Assembly: GCA_021234155.1 (NCBI GenBank)
Contig: JAJEKV010000017.1
Location: forward strand, 17,680,372-17,744,371
Reading direction: 5' to 3'
Length of the DNA stretch: 64,000 nucleotides
Source: Isoetes taiwanensis
Lineage: Eukaryota; Streptophyta; Lycopodiopsida; Isoetales; Isoetaceae
Shown: in pieces, positions 35,217-47,223 of the stretch
Position numbering within the stretch: position 1 is the first letter of the stretch
How the letters are laid out: the number at the start of each line of letters is the position of its first letter
Made by a program: the position numbers and the translations under genes
The notes under the pieces: model-generated
Told to the model about the DNA's origin: nothing
Database searches by the model: none
Seen by the model: the letters and a program-made list of their open reading frames with translations, nothing else

Positions 35217-35345
35217 GATAACACTCTGGAACGAGGGTGTTATGCCCTAGGTAAGAGAGGAATACCATGGAACGAGGGTGTTATGCCCTATTATAACAAT
35301 CGAGGGCGGAGGCCCGGGATTGTTAGAGTAGGGCATAAACACCCA
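35217..35345. repeat. GGTGTTATGCCC hairpin-motif repeats, copy 1
   Basis: Two copies of GAACGAGGGTGTTATGCCCT (near 35229 and 35270) each follow a partial complement (ATAACACT or AATACCATGG), so each could form a short stem-loop. In the other unit (62945-63140) the block is duplicated to four copies. Confidence 0.6.
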
Positions 35346-36106
35346 AGTTCTCGTGTGTTATCTGCCTTAACAAACTGGGCTCGAGAGTTTAACTGGGCTC
35401 GAGAGTTTTATGGTGGTTTTCTGGTGGTTTCCATAACAAGCTAATTATGGTCATTTGGCATAACAAACTAGGTGTTTATGCACCTTTTTGGTGTTACTAG
35501 TCAGTAACACCACTGCAACCAACAGCTGAGATTCGATCTCAGCTATAAAACTTGAGGGCCAGGTTGTTAAGGAGCAGGCAAAAAATGGAGGTAGAGTAGC
35601 CTTTCTATTTGACAGTATGGTCAGAGGGGACAATACACGCAAGGCTATCTAGAAAGAGTTCAAATCAAAGGACCTATAGCAACGTTGCTCTTCTTTAACT
35701 ATTGCAATTGCAGCGATATTGTTCTATTGTTGGGACAATTTCAACATACACGGATAAACTATATGTATACGTGTAAAAATACTATCTATCTATGTAGGTT
35801 CTTCATGAAGCGTGAATGTAAAAATACTATTTATCTATGTGGTCCTTGTTCTTCATGAAGCGTGAATTGCACATATACTATTAATACAATCTCTAGTAGC
35901 ATCCGTTTGCTGACTTAAAAGCAGTGTTGATTTACTTTAAGTCTTGGTACACCCCTTGAGGAGATTTCAATTGTACATTAATGTTCTGGACACTAACATT
36001 GCCTTCATTCTTATTTTCCTTCAAGATAGAGCAAGTAGACTCACTCTGCAGCTAGGTTGCAGTAGTTACTTTCTGCAATACAGAACAAAACGATGTACCG
36101 AAGAAA

Positions 36107-37050
36107 TGAACAAGGTGCTGCGCACGAAGGGTTGCCCTCCGTTGGCCCGAGAGGGTGTTTTCATGGTTTCTGTTTTGTCATTTCGTGTTAGGTCTATTTT
36201 GTTTTGTGTCGAGGCTTGTGGATGGTATGAACATAGGTTGCTGCTTTTGTAGCCCAGGAATTTCGAGTTTTGTTTAAAAAGCTATGGAGGTCAATTCATA
36301 GAGACTGAGGAAGGAAAGAGGAATTACCGGTAATCGAAGATCTTTATTCAACAAATAGATAGATAGATTTGATCTATATAAGGAATCACAATTGTATTTA
36401 ATTTTGTAGCAGCCTCTTGACAAATTTTTCCATGTCCCCTTGAGTGGTCAATCATAATAATTGTCTCCTTCAAACTTTATAAAAATTATAGTGCTTCTTT
36501 GTAGTTCATCTTTCTTGTGAACAATTATGGTGCAATCACACGTATATATATAGGGAATCGAGCATTCCAAGAAGCAAAGAGAAGTGGTCTATCTAAATCA
36601 TGATATGAATTCAAAACCTCCATGCTTAAAGAAACAACTTGAAACATCCTTTGCTCCCTTCGCAACAAGTAAACATAGGTCGCGGCGCCCACAACAAGCT
36701 CCCCGATCCAATCAACTATAATCGCATCATGTTATATTGCATGTAATCTTGTACAAAATCCACCATATTGCACCACATGGTTTTTCAAATTGGTTTCTTA
36801 TGCAAAATTCATTTCTAAAATGAATTCGAGGAACTAAACACACATGACACATTAACTAGAATTTAATAACTGCATCGGCCATGGCAAATTTCTTGAATTA
36901 ACATGACAATTGAGCCTATGACACATCAAATGAAAAAGCTAATATGGACTACAATAAGAGTTACCCGGGCATCAATATCAATTTCAATCTCATCCGTTGT
37001 TGCATTAAACGCATGATCCTTTCTTGCAATAAAGGACGGGTTAAGGTTAG
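36107..37050. other. No gene recognised
   Basis: Anonymous sequence downstream of the duplicated unit, with no coding signal above background. Confidence 0.45.
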
Positions 37051-38065
37051 TCGTAGACAAACATCCTACGCTCTAATAAAATAACATGGAAGATTCCTTA
37101 CAGAGCTATCAAAAATTGCCCGAGATATTTTATAGTGATAATAGGTAATTCACTTGTTTGCATACTGCATTCGAGAGGCTTTCCAATGCTTCTTCTCCAA
37201 AGACTCTCATTTCGCAGCTATTTGCCATCAATTTTCATTGTTAATTCCAAATTGGTATAACAATCGTTGTTCCAAAGAAGCACTGCATAAGGTCATCCAA
37301 GATATAGAAATTGCATCGAAAAAACATATTTTTGATTAGATCCTCAGCTTTTTCAATCTATCTAGATCGATCAAGGAGGTCTCGCCATGCAAATGTAATG
37401 ATCCGATACTAGCTGGATTTTGCAATGCATGCTTGTGCAAAGGAAGAAATGACAACATCGCCAAGCTGGCCAATATGACTACACACGTAAAACAACAAGA
37501 GTCGCTTTATTTGGCATCATGCTCAAGATTTGCATGTCTTGAAAGAGCTGAAGGGCCTTTTTTCCATCCCCATTTTGATCATAGGTTGTAGTAATAGTAT
37601 TCCAAAAGCCCGGATCATGTTGATGCATTTCATCAAACACAATTTGGGCTTCGCTTTAGATATCCTACAACCGCAATAAATACCGATAAGTGTATTTTCA
37701 ATGTTAACATCTCCAACAAATCTTTTGCGGGATGGCATACTCATGCAACCTTCTAGCTTTATCTAATACCCAATGCTCGCAGCATCTAGCATTGTTATGC
37801 GCTTACCTTCTAAAGAAGTATACCTTCTAGCTCCATTTCCTTGGAAAGCTCAAGTGCTTGGGTGCCATATTTTCCTTGAGTTTACGCAGCAAGCATGGCA
37901 TTCCAGAGACCACATCTTTAAGAGGCATTTCATTGAACAATGCATTTCATTGCTATAGTTATCGCAATGGCTACTAAAAAAGAACCAATCACCAAAATTA
38001 TTGAATCGTGGATAGTAAACAAGAGGCAATAGGTAACTAGGTGTGGTTGAATTTTTCCATATTTG
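37051..38065 (-). pseudogene. PPR (pentatricopeptide repeat) protein pseudogene fragment
   Basis: Read on the minus strand, successive PPR-type repeats appear in alternating frames. FNEMPLKDVV then LWNAMLAA-TQGKYGTQALEL, SKEMELEGI lie at about 37930-37800. NTLIGIYCGCRISKA lies near 37690. QIVFDEMHQHDPGFWNTITT, TYDQNGDGKKALQLFQDMQ and PNKATLVVL lie at about 37650-37510. The pattern VFD-M---D---WN--I--Y-Q-G-G-KAL-LF--M is diagnostic of PLS-class plant PPR proteins, which bind organellar RNA. At least one stop (in LAA*TQG) and two frameshifts break it. Only about three repeats remain, with no targeting peptide or DYW domain seen, so it is a partial dead copy. Confidence 0.75.
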
Positions 38066-38138
38066 TTGCAATGTTTTTTTGTCTTTAGGAAGAATTTATA
38101 CTTTCTTGCATTCTCTTTGGATGATGCAACTACCCAAA

Positions 38139-38310
38139 GGTCATGGTACTTTCGTAATTCAAGATCCTATCCGCTTGAAGGTTTTTCGATTTTAAAAACT
38201 TAAAGTCAAGTGTCATGGTACTTACAAATGCATGTGTCATGGTAGTTTCGTGGTTCAAATCCCTATCTGCTTGAAGGTTTTGGTATTTTCAAAATTTAAA
38301 TCCATGTGTA
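38139..38310. repeat. Diverged 72-bp direct repeat, about 100-bp period
   Basis: TCATGGTACTTTCGTAATTC ... CGCTTGAAGGTTTTTCGATT at 38139 recurs as TCATGGTAGTTTCGTGGTTC ... TGCTTGAAGGTTTTGGTATT at 38239. Confidence 0.7.
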
Positions 38311-40475
38311 TGTTTAAATGTTTCTTCTCATTTTTTTACAGTGTTTGCTCCTTTCCTATCATGTTTTTCCATATACAACAATGTTGTAATTATTATAATA
38401 AATAGTTACAGCACATCTCATCTCATGTACAAGACATGTATGAAGGCATGGCCATTAAGTATATCTACTTGAAATCTTAAGGTATATAACTATTCAGTTG
38501 TACCCCACAAATAAGGATCACTATATGCGCCCCCGAATCATGGCATAAGTCACAAATAACAGTTGAGTTGACGAACATATTTGTTTCTCTATATCTTTAT
38601 CTCCTTGTCAATGATTCTGACTTAATATGACTCTAGAGACAATGCATCCTCTTTGCTAACTAGCAAAAATATGCATCATTCCAATTTTAAACCACCTAAA
38701 TTGTGCCCAATAATTTTAGCATGGAAAATAGATTCTTGGCTTCAAAATACATGTTGTGCATATCCGACAATCTTTTTTGAGCTACATCCGTAAAATGAAA
38801 TACAAATTTGTGCTTTGTGGGGCCATCACCGTGATCTAGCATTACCGACTTGACCTTTACCATCGAAAGCAACCTCGCACATATTCATCCTTTGTCACCA
38901 TCATTGCAAAGGAAACATAACCAATTACCTCATCCATATATTTCACATGCTCCATTAAATTATTCGGATGCAAAAGACAAGATGGCAAACAACAAGAAAA
39001 GAAAGTAAGGAAAGAATTAAACGATGAATAGGGAAGGGGAAGAGATGAGTTGAACTGCATACCTGACCGCATATTGCTTCGCTTTTTGGGTTTTAGTGTA
39101 GAGAGCTTAGCATAAGGAATTTTGTATATTAGAGTAGAAGAATTATCCTGTTTTTTTGTCTGTTGCTTCAACTGAGGCTTCATGATTCTCGCCGCTTCAT
39201 GCATGTGGTCTCATACCGGCCGAGAGCAGAGGTCTTTCTTCGATTTGGGTTTTGGCATGTGTATGGTATGTCGACACGCGCATTAGATTATTGGCAGAAA
39301 TTTCACATCCAACTACCGAGAGGACTTCTTGAATTTTTTGAAAGCAATCGAGTTAGTTAGTTTATCTTCGGTCTAAAAAGGTTATAGGCTGAATTGTAAA
39401 TGTAAGTTTTAATTGCTGCAACCGAAAAATTTCAACTGAATTGAGATAACAAATTCTCCAATCTTCACGTTGTTTTGGAGTACATAATGAAATGGTAGGA
39501 ACAGTACTTCCCACAAGAATCTTGGGTGGTCACCTGGACCATACTATGCATCTCACAAATCTTGACCACTAGAGCCCATCCCTTCCTCTAGATGCAGATG
39601 ATATGGCATACAATTTCAGCAGTTTCCCTTTGACTTTACTTGACAACACCTCAGTACACACCGTACAAGACTGGGAGCAACACAGAACAACAATTGCTCC
39701 TAAACTAATTATATGATGTCCAACAATGCTCATTCACTGTATCTCCAGTCATCCTTGAGCAAACCACCTCCCCTACTGATATTTTAAAACATCTCAGGAA
39801 ATCGTGTCCGGTGCATTTAACACAAAAGGGTCATCCAACAGTTCTGATGCTCTGGGTTGCCTTCTGGATCCTTTCGCAAGCAACGAATGATAAATTTTTT
39901 TGCTTCAGAGCTCAAGGTATCCGGTATGGGTGGAAGCTCCCCACTCAGACTTTCACTAACAACCCCATCCAGAATTATAGCATGTCAAAACCATATACAA
40001 ACCGCTTTATTCTCAGAAAAAACGGTAACCTACTCACAATGTTGGTGTCACCCAAGGTGGTTTTCCACTTGCCATTTCAAGCACCGCACAACCTAAACTA
40101 CCGGGGAGTCCGGCCGGGAGGCCATACTTCCTCTTATCGATGTCTCTATAACCCGCAGACTCAAGTTAAGAGTTGTGCCTCACACCTAATGATATTTTTA
40201 TAGAATAATGAACGACTTTGAGATAATATGATATAGTTCCATCAAAATGCAATACACATAATGTACACATTAACAAAATCACTTTCATTGATGTAGTATC
40301 TGGGTGGCAGAAGACACTCATATGGCTGTGAGATGGATGGAGGATCCCAAGTCAAAGAACTTAGAGTTGAGGAAAAGGATAGATGAATTTGCTAACACAA
40401 AGAAGAAAGACCCATCGGGAATGCACATCACCTAGTTGTAGATGCACCCGGGCGCTAAATGCAAATGCATAACAC
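38311..40475. other. No gene recognised
   Basis: No supported gene. The minus frame 38857-39204 and the plus frame 39811-40203 (115 and 130 codons) lack family motifs and sit in AT-rich anonymous sequence. Confidence 0.4.
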
Positions 40476-40479
40476 ATGC

Positions 40480-41138
40480 ATGATGTACCACCCATAAAAT
40501 ATAAAAGAACTCGAAATGCAAAAGCAAGTTTTATTTGCTAAATTAGCAAAGGGGATGAAGCAGAATTATAAGAGATAACATGAGAGCAAGGAAGCTTGAG
40601 CTGAAGCATCCAATGTTGGAAAAACTTAGGATTTACAATGAAGTGATAATGCCCAACAAATAATGGAAACAATCCTCAAAGGTGGCCTTCCCTATGGAAA
40701 AGTAACATTAAGAAAATCTAGAATATGAACAAGGGTATGTTCTCATGAGCTCAACCCGTGTAGCTTTCTTAGCACAGACATCGAAAAAGAGAAGATCAAA
40801 TTACGCCATAATATGCAAGTGAGCATCAATACAAGACAAAGGCGGATCACTAACCCTTAATCCCAAAGAGCACCAAATTTGAGTGTCATGAGCTTGAATC
40901 TACTACTCCACGATGGTCACGAGAATCCCTCCCGGAATCAGCCTAACCAAATCTAATTGACTTGTTCAATAGCAATTCCAAGAGGTGCAACACCGCCGCC
41001 GCTTCTCTTCAGCAACAAAAGAACACGAGGGTCCCTTTGGAGCATTGGGCCACATTGTTCTTCACCTGGGACCGTATCCAACTTCTTAGCACCCTTTTTT
41101 TCTTTAGGAAAACGAAGCTTCTTTTCCCTAAAATACAA
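40480..41138 (-). pseudogene. Coding-like remnant, unrecognised
   Basis: The minus strand reads as plausible protein in blocks: GEEQCGPMLQRDPRVLLLLK and SGGGVAPLGIAIEQVN (41050-40965), RLIPGGILVTIVE (about 40940), and FFDVCAKKATRVELMRTYPC (about 40770). Stops and frame shifts separate them. I cannot assign a family. Composition and the order of blocks suggest a dead gene rather than chance, but confidence is low. Confidence 0.25.
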
Positions 41139-41515
41139 TCACCGTGTCACAAGGCTTCATGGTGCTAGAAGAAATCACATAGAATTTAACCCTACCAGAA
41201 TAAGAAAAACTTAAACAATTTAGAGCGGATACAATCCTTCCGCCTGGCCACCGTAATGCATGGCACTACTCTTACGCTTTCGCCATGGCATTTTAGGGCC
41301 CAATATCGAAAGTGTGTTTGGTCTCATTTGCCGCTTCTACGGTTAGAACATCCGCCATCTAGAACGCATGAGACCGCCAGTTTACAGCCTACAATGGGTT
41401 TTTAGCAGTCACCGGCATATCCTAGGTATATTCTAACATATACCTAGAATATACCATAAACCCACATAAACAAGGGTTTGCCCCCCTAGGGGCAACCCAA
41501 AAATAGAAGTATACA

Positions 41516-41578
41516 ACCTTACTTTCGTTCAGGTCACGTCAATTTTACAAATTACTGGTCTCTGCGCGCAACACAGAT
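41516..41578. repeat. Short repeat shared with the window's right edge
   Basis: CCTTACTTTCGTTCAGGTCA and the following CGTCAATTTTACAA ... TGCGCGCAACACA match 63930-64000 closely. Here the block lies about 230 bp beyond the stop codon of the SIAMESE-RELATED-like ORF, which suggests it belongs to that gene's 3' flank. Confidence 0.75.
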
Positions 41579-41802
41579 TTCGAAAAATCCCACTTAAAAT
41601 ACAAACCGAGTAAGCACAAGATAAACGTCTCAGCAATCTACGATCCCGCAGGCGGCCCGTTTCCAATCAGAAGAATCCATAATACTGTGAATTCTGAGCA
41701 GCATCTCCAGTAAGCATCAACTCACAAACAAACAAGCTAAGTTGATGCAATTTTGCATATCTCCAGCGCTGCATAGCTTATCATAAACAAAGAAGGGCGA
41801 CG

Positions 41803-42270
41803 CTATGCAACAATGCGGGAGCAATTCTGGTGAAGGAAAAACTCCTCCAAATCTGGCGGGGTGAAGAAACGGCGTGGAAGGGATGCTTTAGTTTGGAGGA
41901 GTGTGGTAAATTTGCGAGGCGGGGGAGGGGGAAGGAGGGGGGTCTCAGCTCGGTCACGTTTTGGCGTGTTGAAGAATTGAGGATGCATTGCGTTGTATTC
42001 CGGTGGCTTATTTCCGCTGCCCGCTACCACGGTAGCCGTTTCGCTGGTAGCTACCTCGGTAGCCGTTTCCTTGGTTACCATGTTCGCCATCTCGGTCTTC
42101 CTCCATGCTTTCTCCACCGTAGCTACCATGTCCGCCATGTTCGCTCTTCCCCCTGCTCTCTGCTTTATACATATCACCTCTGACGTGGCCCCTCTCTTGA
42201 TTTTCCACATCAGCACCCATGTCACGTGTGAACCCATTTGCCCACAAATCTCCCCCGATTCTTGCTTCAA
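41803..42270 (-). CDS. SIAMESE-RELATED-like cyclin-dependent kinase inhibitor (intact, diverged copy)
   Basis: A 155-codon frame, longer than most family members. The C-terminal 65 residues carry the family plan: a TPKR segment (residues about 101-106), a proline-rich CDK/cyclin-interaction-like stretch (LLPPPPPRK), a short basic linker, and FFTPPDLEEFFLHQNC near the end, followed by a stop at 41803. SIAMESE-RELATED proteins bind CDK-cyclin complexes in the nucleus and push cells from mitosis to endoreduplication. The N-terminal half contains an ETATEVATSETATVVAG repeat derived from DNA tandem repeats and is not conserved, so translation may start at a later methionine, for example MHPQFF at about residue 94. 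It is related to copies at 33759-33984 and 60184-60438. Expression is unknown; the motif match is visual. Confidence 0.65.
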   Translation of the reverse strand: MKQESGEICGQMGSHVTWVLMWKIKRGATSEVICIKQRAGGRANMADMVATVEKAWRKTEMANMVTKETATEVATSETATVVAGSGNKPPEYNAMHPQFFNTPKRDRAETPLLPPPPPRKFTTLLQTKASLPRRFFTPPDLEEFFLHQNCSRIVA

Positions 42271-42361
42271 ACGCTCACGCGTTCATCCTTCACGCGTTCT
42301 CACGTCTGTTTAATAACCTCATTCGTGGCCTCGTCCGTCTCCTTTCATTTTTCCCTTTCTA

Positions 42362-42423
42362 ATAAATGCATCCGCATTTTGTCTAAATACATCCGCATCT
42401 TGTCTAAATACATCCGCATCGCT
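42362..42423. repeat. Short tandem repeat, unit about 21 bp
   Basis: Three units resembling AAATACATCCGCATCTTGTC lie upstream of the SIAMESE-RELATED-like ORF on its strand, in its likely 5' flank. Confidence 0.75.
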
Positions 42424-43082
42424 TTCTTTATTGTTTATTTCCCTATTATTAAACCTTCATATGATGGGAGATTCCATGGAATCTTCCACATCAAAGATCA
42501 TTGGTTTTTTCACGTTTAGTTTAATTCTCTTGCAGGAATCAATGGTGCAACCCGCCAGCACTCACACCAAATTAATTCATGCGACCATAGACCACACTAT
42601 TTCTTGCAACCACCACCACAGCCTGCACCATAGCCCGCACCACGGCCTGCCACGGTGGTCACACCTTCCTGCCGAAGACCTTGAATATGACCTGAAGACC
42701 AAGGCCATGAGGCCATAACGAAACCAAGCACAATCAATCAATACAATCCGGCTTACATCGACCAAAATGAACAAAATAAAGGTTACTTGCAGCGGAGATT
42801 CGAGCATTTAGTGCTACTGCACTTTAAGATTTTGAAACTGCAAAAATAAAAATGACAAATTCGTGGCTTTCCACCATCGCCACTCACCCATTTCTTTATG
42901 TGATTCAGATTCTGCCATAACCGTCTCTTCGGTAAAATCTTTGCTATACCAAGCGCTCAGGTAAAGATTTGTTCCTAGTATCGTCTTGTCTACTCTGGTT
43001 ACCATATGGGAGATTACCATGCGCTCCATGTATATTAGCTTGCAGAGCAAATAATAAGTTTCTGCACATAAAGGACGAAGAT
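42424..43082. other. No gene recognised
   Basis: Anonymous spacer between the CDK-inhibitor-like ORF and the LINE/Harbinger nest. It includes a short CCACCACAGCCTGCACCATA-type repeat near 42610-42650. Confidence 0.45.
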
Positions 43083-43166
43083 GTTGAGGCTTCTCCTGTA
43101 GTAAACCTTTATATGTCTGAAATATTGTACTTATTATTCTGAAATAATATAAAAAAAACTTTGTTC
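43083..43166. repeat. 84-bp block joined to LINE-B 3' end, copy 1
   Basis: GTTGAGGCTTCTCCTGTAGT ... AAAAAAAACTTTGTTC is nearly identical to 48993-49076. In both places a (GA)n tract and then a LINE-B 3' end in minus orientation follow. Confidence 0.9.
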
Positions 43167-43169
43167 ACT

Positions 43170-44193
<1,024 letters not shown>

Positions 44194-44270
<77 letters not shown>
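44194..44270. repeat. (GA)n microsatellite
   Basis: A GA run with one GC interruption separates the truncated 5' end of LINE-B copy 1 from the left end of the Harbinger element. Confidence 0.95.
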
Positions 44271-44275
<5 letters not shown>

Positions 44276-44777
44276 CACATGCTGACTTAGAGATGACGAG
44301 ACAATAACAGAGAATACGAGAGATGAGAGATGGGGAGAGATGGGAGATGGGTGAGAGTGGGAAAACCCAACTCTCACCTCGAGAGATGATTCGCCCCTAA
44401 CACCAAGTAGGGGCGTTTTCATTGCCCACTAACCAAACAATTAGCCTTAATTTTATTTGCTGAAAAACGGGCCAAATGTTTCCCCACACCAAAACCGGGC
44501 CATTTCCCTTCTTCTTGATCTTCAAGGTCGCTTAATTCTTGCTCCGAAAAGTATCCAATTCCTCGAAGCAATTAGCCGACATTTATCCGTATTCATCGGA
44601 TCACGCACACATTTGCATTATGTTTTTGTGCATTCGCTCATTAAGTTTTGATCGTCAATTTCGTTTTAAAGTCGCCCTTATTCCCAATCAATTATTTGGA
44701 TTCATGTCTAAGGCCTCTTGATCCGCTTTGCCGAAAGAACCAGCAGAAGCCTTTCGTGCCTCCTCGGCTTGAAAAAA

Positions 44778-45897
44778 TGACCCCAAGAAGGACCCGGAAA
44801 ATGACAGGCCAGATTTCCATGGATGTGCAATTGGAGACTAATTCTGAGCCAATTCCCTCTTCAAGACAGCCAAAAGAAAGAGATCCAAGCGTGTATTAAG
44901 CGAAATTCAGGCATCCTCTGATATTGTGAGTGAATCTTTAGAAACCGATTCTGCTTTGGCTATTGTTGTGCATGAGAAGGAAAATTCGAAAGTGATAGAC
45001 ACAAAGAATAGGAAGTCTCCTGTGCAATGGACAGATCACGATGTCTCCACATTCCTCAATCTCCTGAACGAGATGAAATTGGTAACCGGAGGCACCCTCA
45101 ACCTCTCCAACACACAATGGAGGGAAATTATGATGAAATTGCAGCCCTTTGTTGGGGGTTTAGTGGAGCTGAGACAACTAAAGAATAAATGGGATAAGCT
45201 GCAAGCTAAATTTAAAGATGAGAAGGAGGCTTGTAGCCATACAGGTTCTGAACCATCAACTTGGCAGTGGTATGACAGAATGGAAGAAGTTAAATATAGT
45301 GTTACCTCTGATAATCCAATACCAGGTGCTGGTGATGATGGTGAATTTGGCAATGAAGCTTTCGAGGCTGCAGATTTGCATACTAATTACTCAGAATCTT
45401 TCATGAATGACAGTTTCTTTGAAACTGTTGGAACAGATGCAGCATTTGAAGACCACTTTGCTGATCCACCCAATTCAAACAATAATGTGAACACGGGAAA
45501 TCCGAGCAGTCCAGTGATGCCAGAAATTCCAATCAATAGGACACCAACAGGAAACCAGACAGATTCTTCAAGTCCTAGATCAGCTGCGTGTAATCAGCCT
45601 GGAGTTTGTGGAAAACCTACCAGTAGAAAGAAGTCCAGGTTGCAGATAGATGAGGACATTGCAATGGGAATATCACAGATGGCAAGCACATTTGGGGACA
45701 CTGAGGTGAAGAAATTAGATTTCCTCAAAGAAGAAAGTGCAAGAAAAATTGAGTTGGTCAGGGAATTGGAAACCATAAGGTCTGCAAACAGTCTGAAAAT
45801 TGCAGAGTCCATGGCTGCAATGACTCAAAGCATATGTGAAATGACAAAGAAGACATTGCTCGAAATTGCCAAACTTGCTGCCAATAAGAAGGACTAA
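44778..45897 (+). CDS. Harbinger Myb/SANT-like DNA-binding protein (ORF1)
   Basis: The main frame is open from 44848 to a stop at 45895. A likely true start is the ATG at 44778 (MTPRRTRKMTGQIS), which lies one frame off; a single-base shift or a short intron near 44850-44880 would join them. Visible order: a basic KRKRSKR nuclear-localisation-like patch, then a Myb/SANT-like trihelix domain (WTDHDVSTFLNLLNEMK ... W-EIMMKL ... QLKNKWDKLQAKFKDEK ... WQWYDRM, about residues 30-125 of the 323-codon frame). An acidic, asparagine-rich middle and a C-terminal helical region (MTQSICEMTKKTLLEIAKLA) follow. In Harbinger elements this protein works with the transposase, aiding nuclear import and binding of element ends. 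It faces the transposase gene convergently. Confidence 0.8.
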
Positions 45898-46070
45898 AGG
45901 TTCGTTTTCAGTAATTTGCTTTTTAGAAATTCTTTTTTGGAACTGTCTCAAAACCCACCAGTGTTCTTAAATATTAAAGAAGTTGTACAACCCTGTTTTT
46001 TAGTATTAAATATTGCCTACTAGTCACGATCATCCAATTTCGTAAAGGCTACTTAAGCTTCCTCCAATTC

Positions 46071-46748
46071 TTGCATGCAAGCCAATTCGAAGACATGGAT
46101 AGAGTCGTGTGCAGAAAGCGCCAACGCTCTCCAAGCCCTAGTTCGAGCTCTTCGAGCTCTAGTTCATCCAAGTCTTCATCTTATCGAACTCCGCCAACTA
46201 CTTCTTCCTCTTCCAGTGAGTTACCCTATTACTCTGATCATGATTCCTGGCCCACTTCCAGTGAGGAAGTTCTTCCCGACAGCAGTGGGGATTCTAGGCA
46301 GTTCAGTGAAATGCCTGTTAGTTTGGAGAATCAGTTTCAAGAAAATCATGTTTCTGATGAGGACTCTTCAGCCGAGGAAGAGGAACAAGAAAGCCAGTTC
46401 TCCTCCCCTTCAGTCCAGCCTGCAAACCCAGAAGTGGAAGTCTTGAGCCACAAGCTGATCCACTGCCATTATTCCAAAGAGACAGTCACTACTTTCTTCA
46501 AGATGGGGGTTTCTATTGATGCAGATGTTTTGGAATGGGCTGCTAATTCTGCCAGGAACAGGTCTATCTACATGGAGAGTGTTTACGTTAGGCACAACGA
46601 AAAATGGTGCCTTGAAGAGATACGAAACATTACCTTCAGTGTGACCTTTGTCCCAGGATTTAGAGAAAAAAAATTGTTATGTTTCATCTTTTTTTTTTTT
46701 TTTTTTTTTTTTCATATTTTCAACTTGCCACAGGAATCTGTTATGTAG
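46071..46748 (+). CDS. Third Harbinger-internal ORF, unknown function
   Basis: A 225-codon frame; the second in-frame methionine (MDRVVCRKRQRSPSPS) at 46095 may be the start. The N-terminal half is a serine-rich, then acidic, low-complexity region (SSSSSSSSKSSSYRTPPTTS ... EDSSAEEEEQES). The C-terminal part (about residues 125-190) looks globular: LSHKLIHCHYSKETVTTFFK, then MGVSIDADVLEWAANSARNR. The frame then runs through a long T-tract into FHIFNLPQ. That tract, followed by CTTGCCACAG|GAATCT at 46732, is a strong 3' splice-site context, so the last residues are probably intronic. I do not recognise the family. Standard PIF/Harbinger elements have two genes, so this is extra. It may be cargo, an accessory factor or a captured gene fragment. 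Confidence 0.5.
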   Translation: MHASQFEDMDRVVCRKRQRSPSPSSSSSSSSSSKSSSYRTPPTTSSSSSELPYYSDHDSWPTSSEEVLPDSSGDSRQFSEMPVSLENQFQENHVSDEDSSAEEEEQESQFSSPSVQPANPEVEVLSHKLIHCHYSKETVTTFFKMGVSIDADVLEWAANSARNRSIYMESVYVRHNEKWCLEEIRNITFSVTFVPGFREKKLLCFIFFFFFFFFHIFNLPQESVM

Positions 46749-47223
46749 AAAATGGCTTGCATGCCATTTTTTTTTGCTGAGTTTTGCTGACAGAAGAAAC
46801 CTGTGCAGATTTCCTATGCAGATTGCCTATGCCATTTGGAAGGTGTGACCTATGCTCTGTAATTGCCTATGCTCTTTGATTGTAACCCAGCTCTTTGTGA
46901 TATTGCCTTTGCTTTTGAACAAAGGCATCTAAAAAATGTACTAAATTTCCTTTGAATACAAAATGTGTTTACCTTCTTTTTCCACTGTTGTTGAAATTTT
47001 ATAGTATTTTATGTGTATCAATGTCAAGTCATTTGACTCAGAAATGCATGTCACTTGCTGTTCAGTTCTGATAATGACAGGTTTACGAGCACAAAATTCA
47101 TGCTACAAACACATTTAACTTTGTATCATTTTGTAACAATCGATTAACAATTCAGAATTAAAGAGATCAAATCATATACAATTGATTATGAATTTCATTT
47201 TCTTGGTTACAAAAATCATTCAT
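46749..47223. other. Non-coding spacer inside Harbinger element
   Basis: AT-rich sequence between the third ORF and the transposase stop. It contains several AATAAA/AATACA-like poly(A) candidates for the two convergent transcription units. No gene is seen. Confidence 0.5.

Larger units (their letters stand above)
33630..36106. repeat. Large duplicated unit, copy 1
   Basis: This 2.5-kb stretch is closely similar to 60053-63884 over most of its length in the same orientation. It starts at CCCTGTAAAAGTCGAGGCCA (about 33632 and 60058) and ends near ACAGAACAAAACGATGTA (about 36080 and 63854). It carries a minus-strand SIAMESE-RELATED-like pseudogene, a 22-bp inverted repeat, a plus-strand frame of unknown nature and GGTGTTATGCCC motifs. 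No terminal inverted or direct repeats were found at its ends, so it may be a segmental or retro-independent duplication. Confidence 0.8.

Noticed and set aside
33630-36106. LTR retrotransposon identity for the large duplicated unit
   Set aside because: No direct terminal repeats, primer site or pol motifs were seen in either copy.
38245-38265. tRNA or SINE at GTGGTTCAAATCCC
   Set aside because: A B-box-like string alone, inside a diverged direct repeat, with no A-box or tail.
44273-44283. Standard TTA/TAA target-site duplication at the Harbinger ends
   Set aside because: The flanking triplets read GAT and GAC, so the standard duplication is not present at the ends as read.
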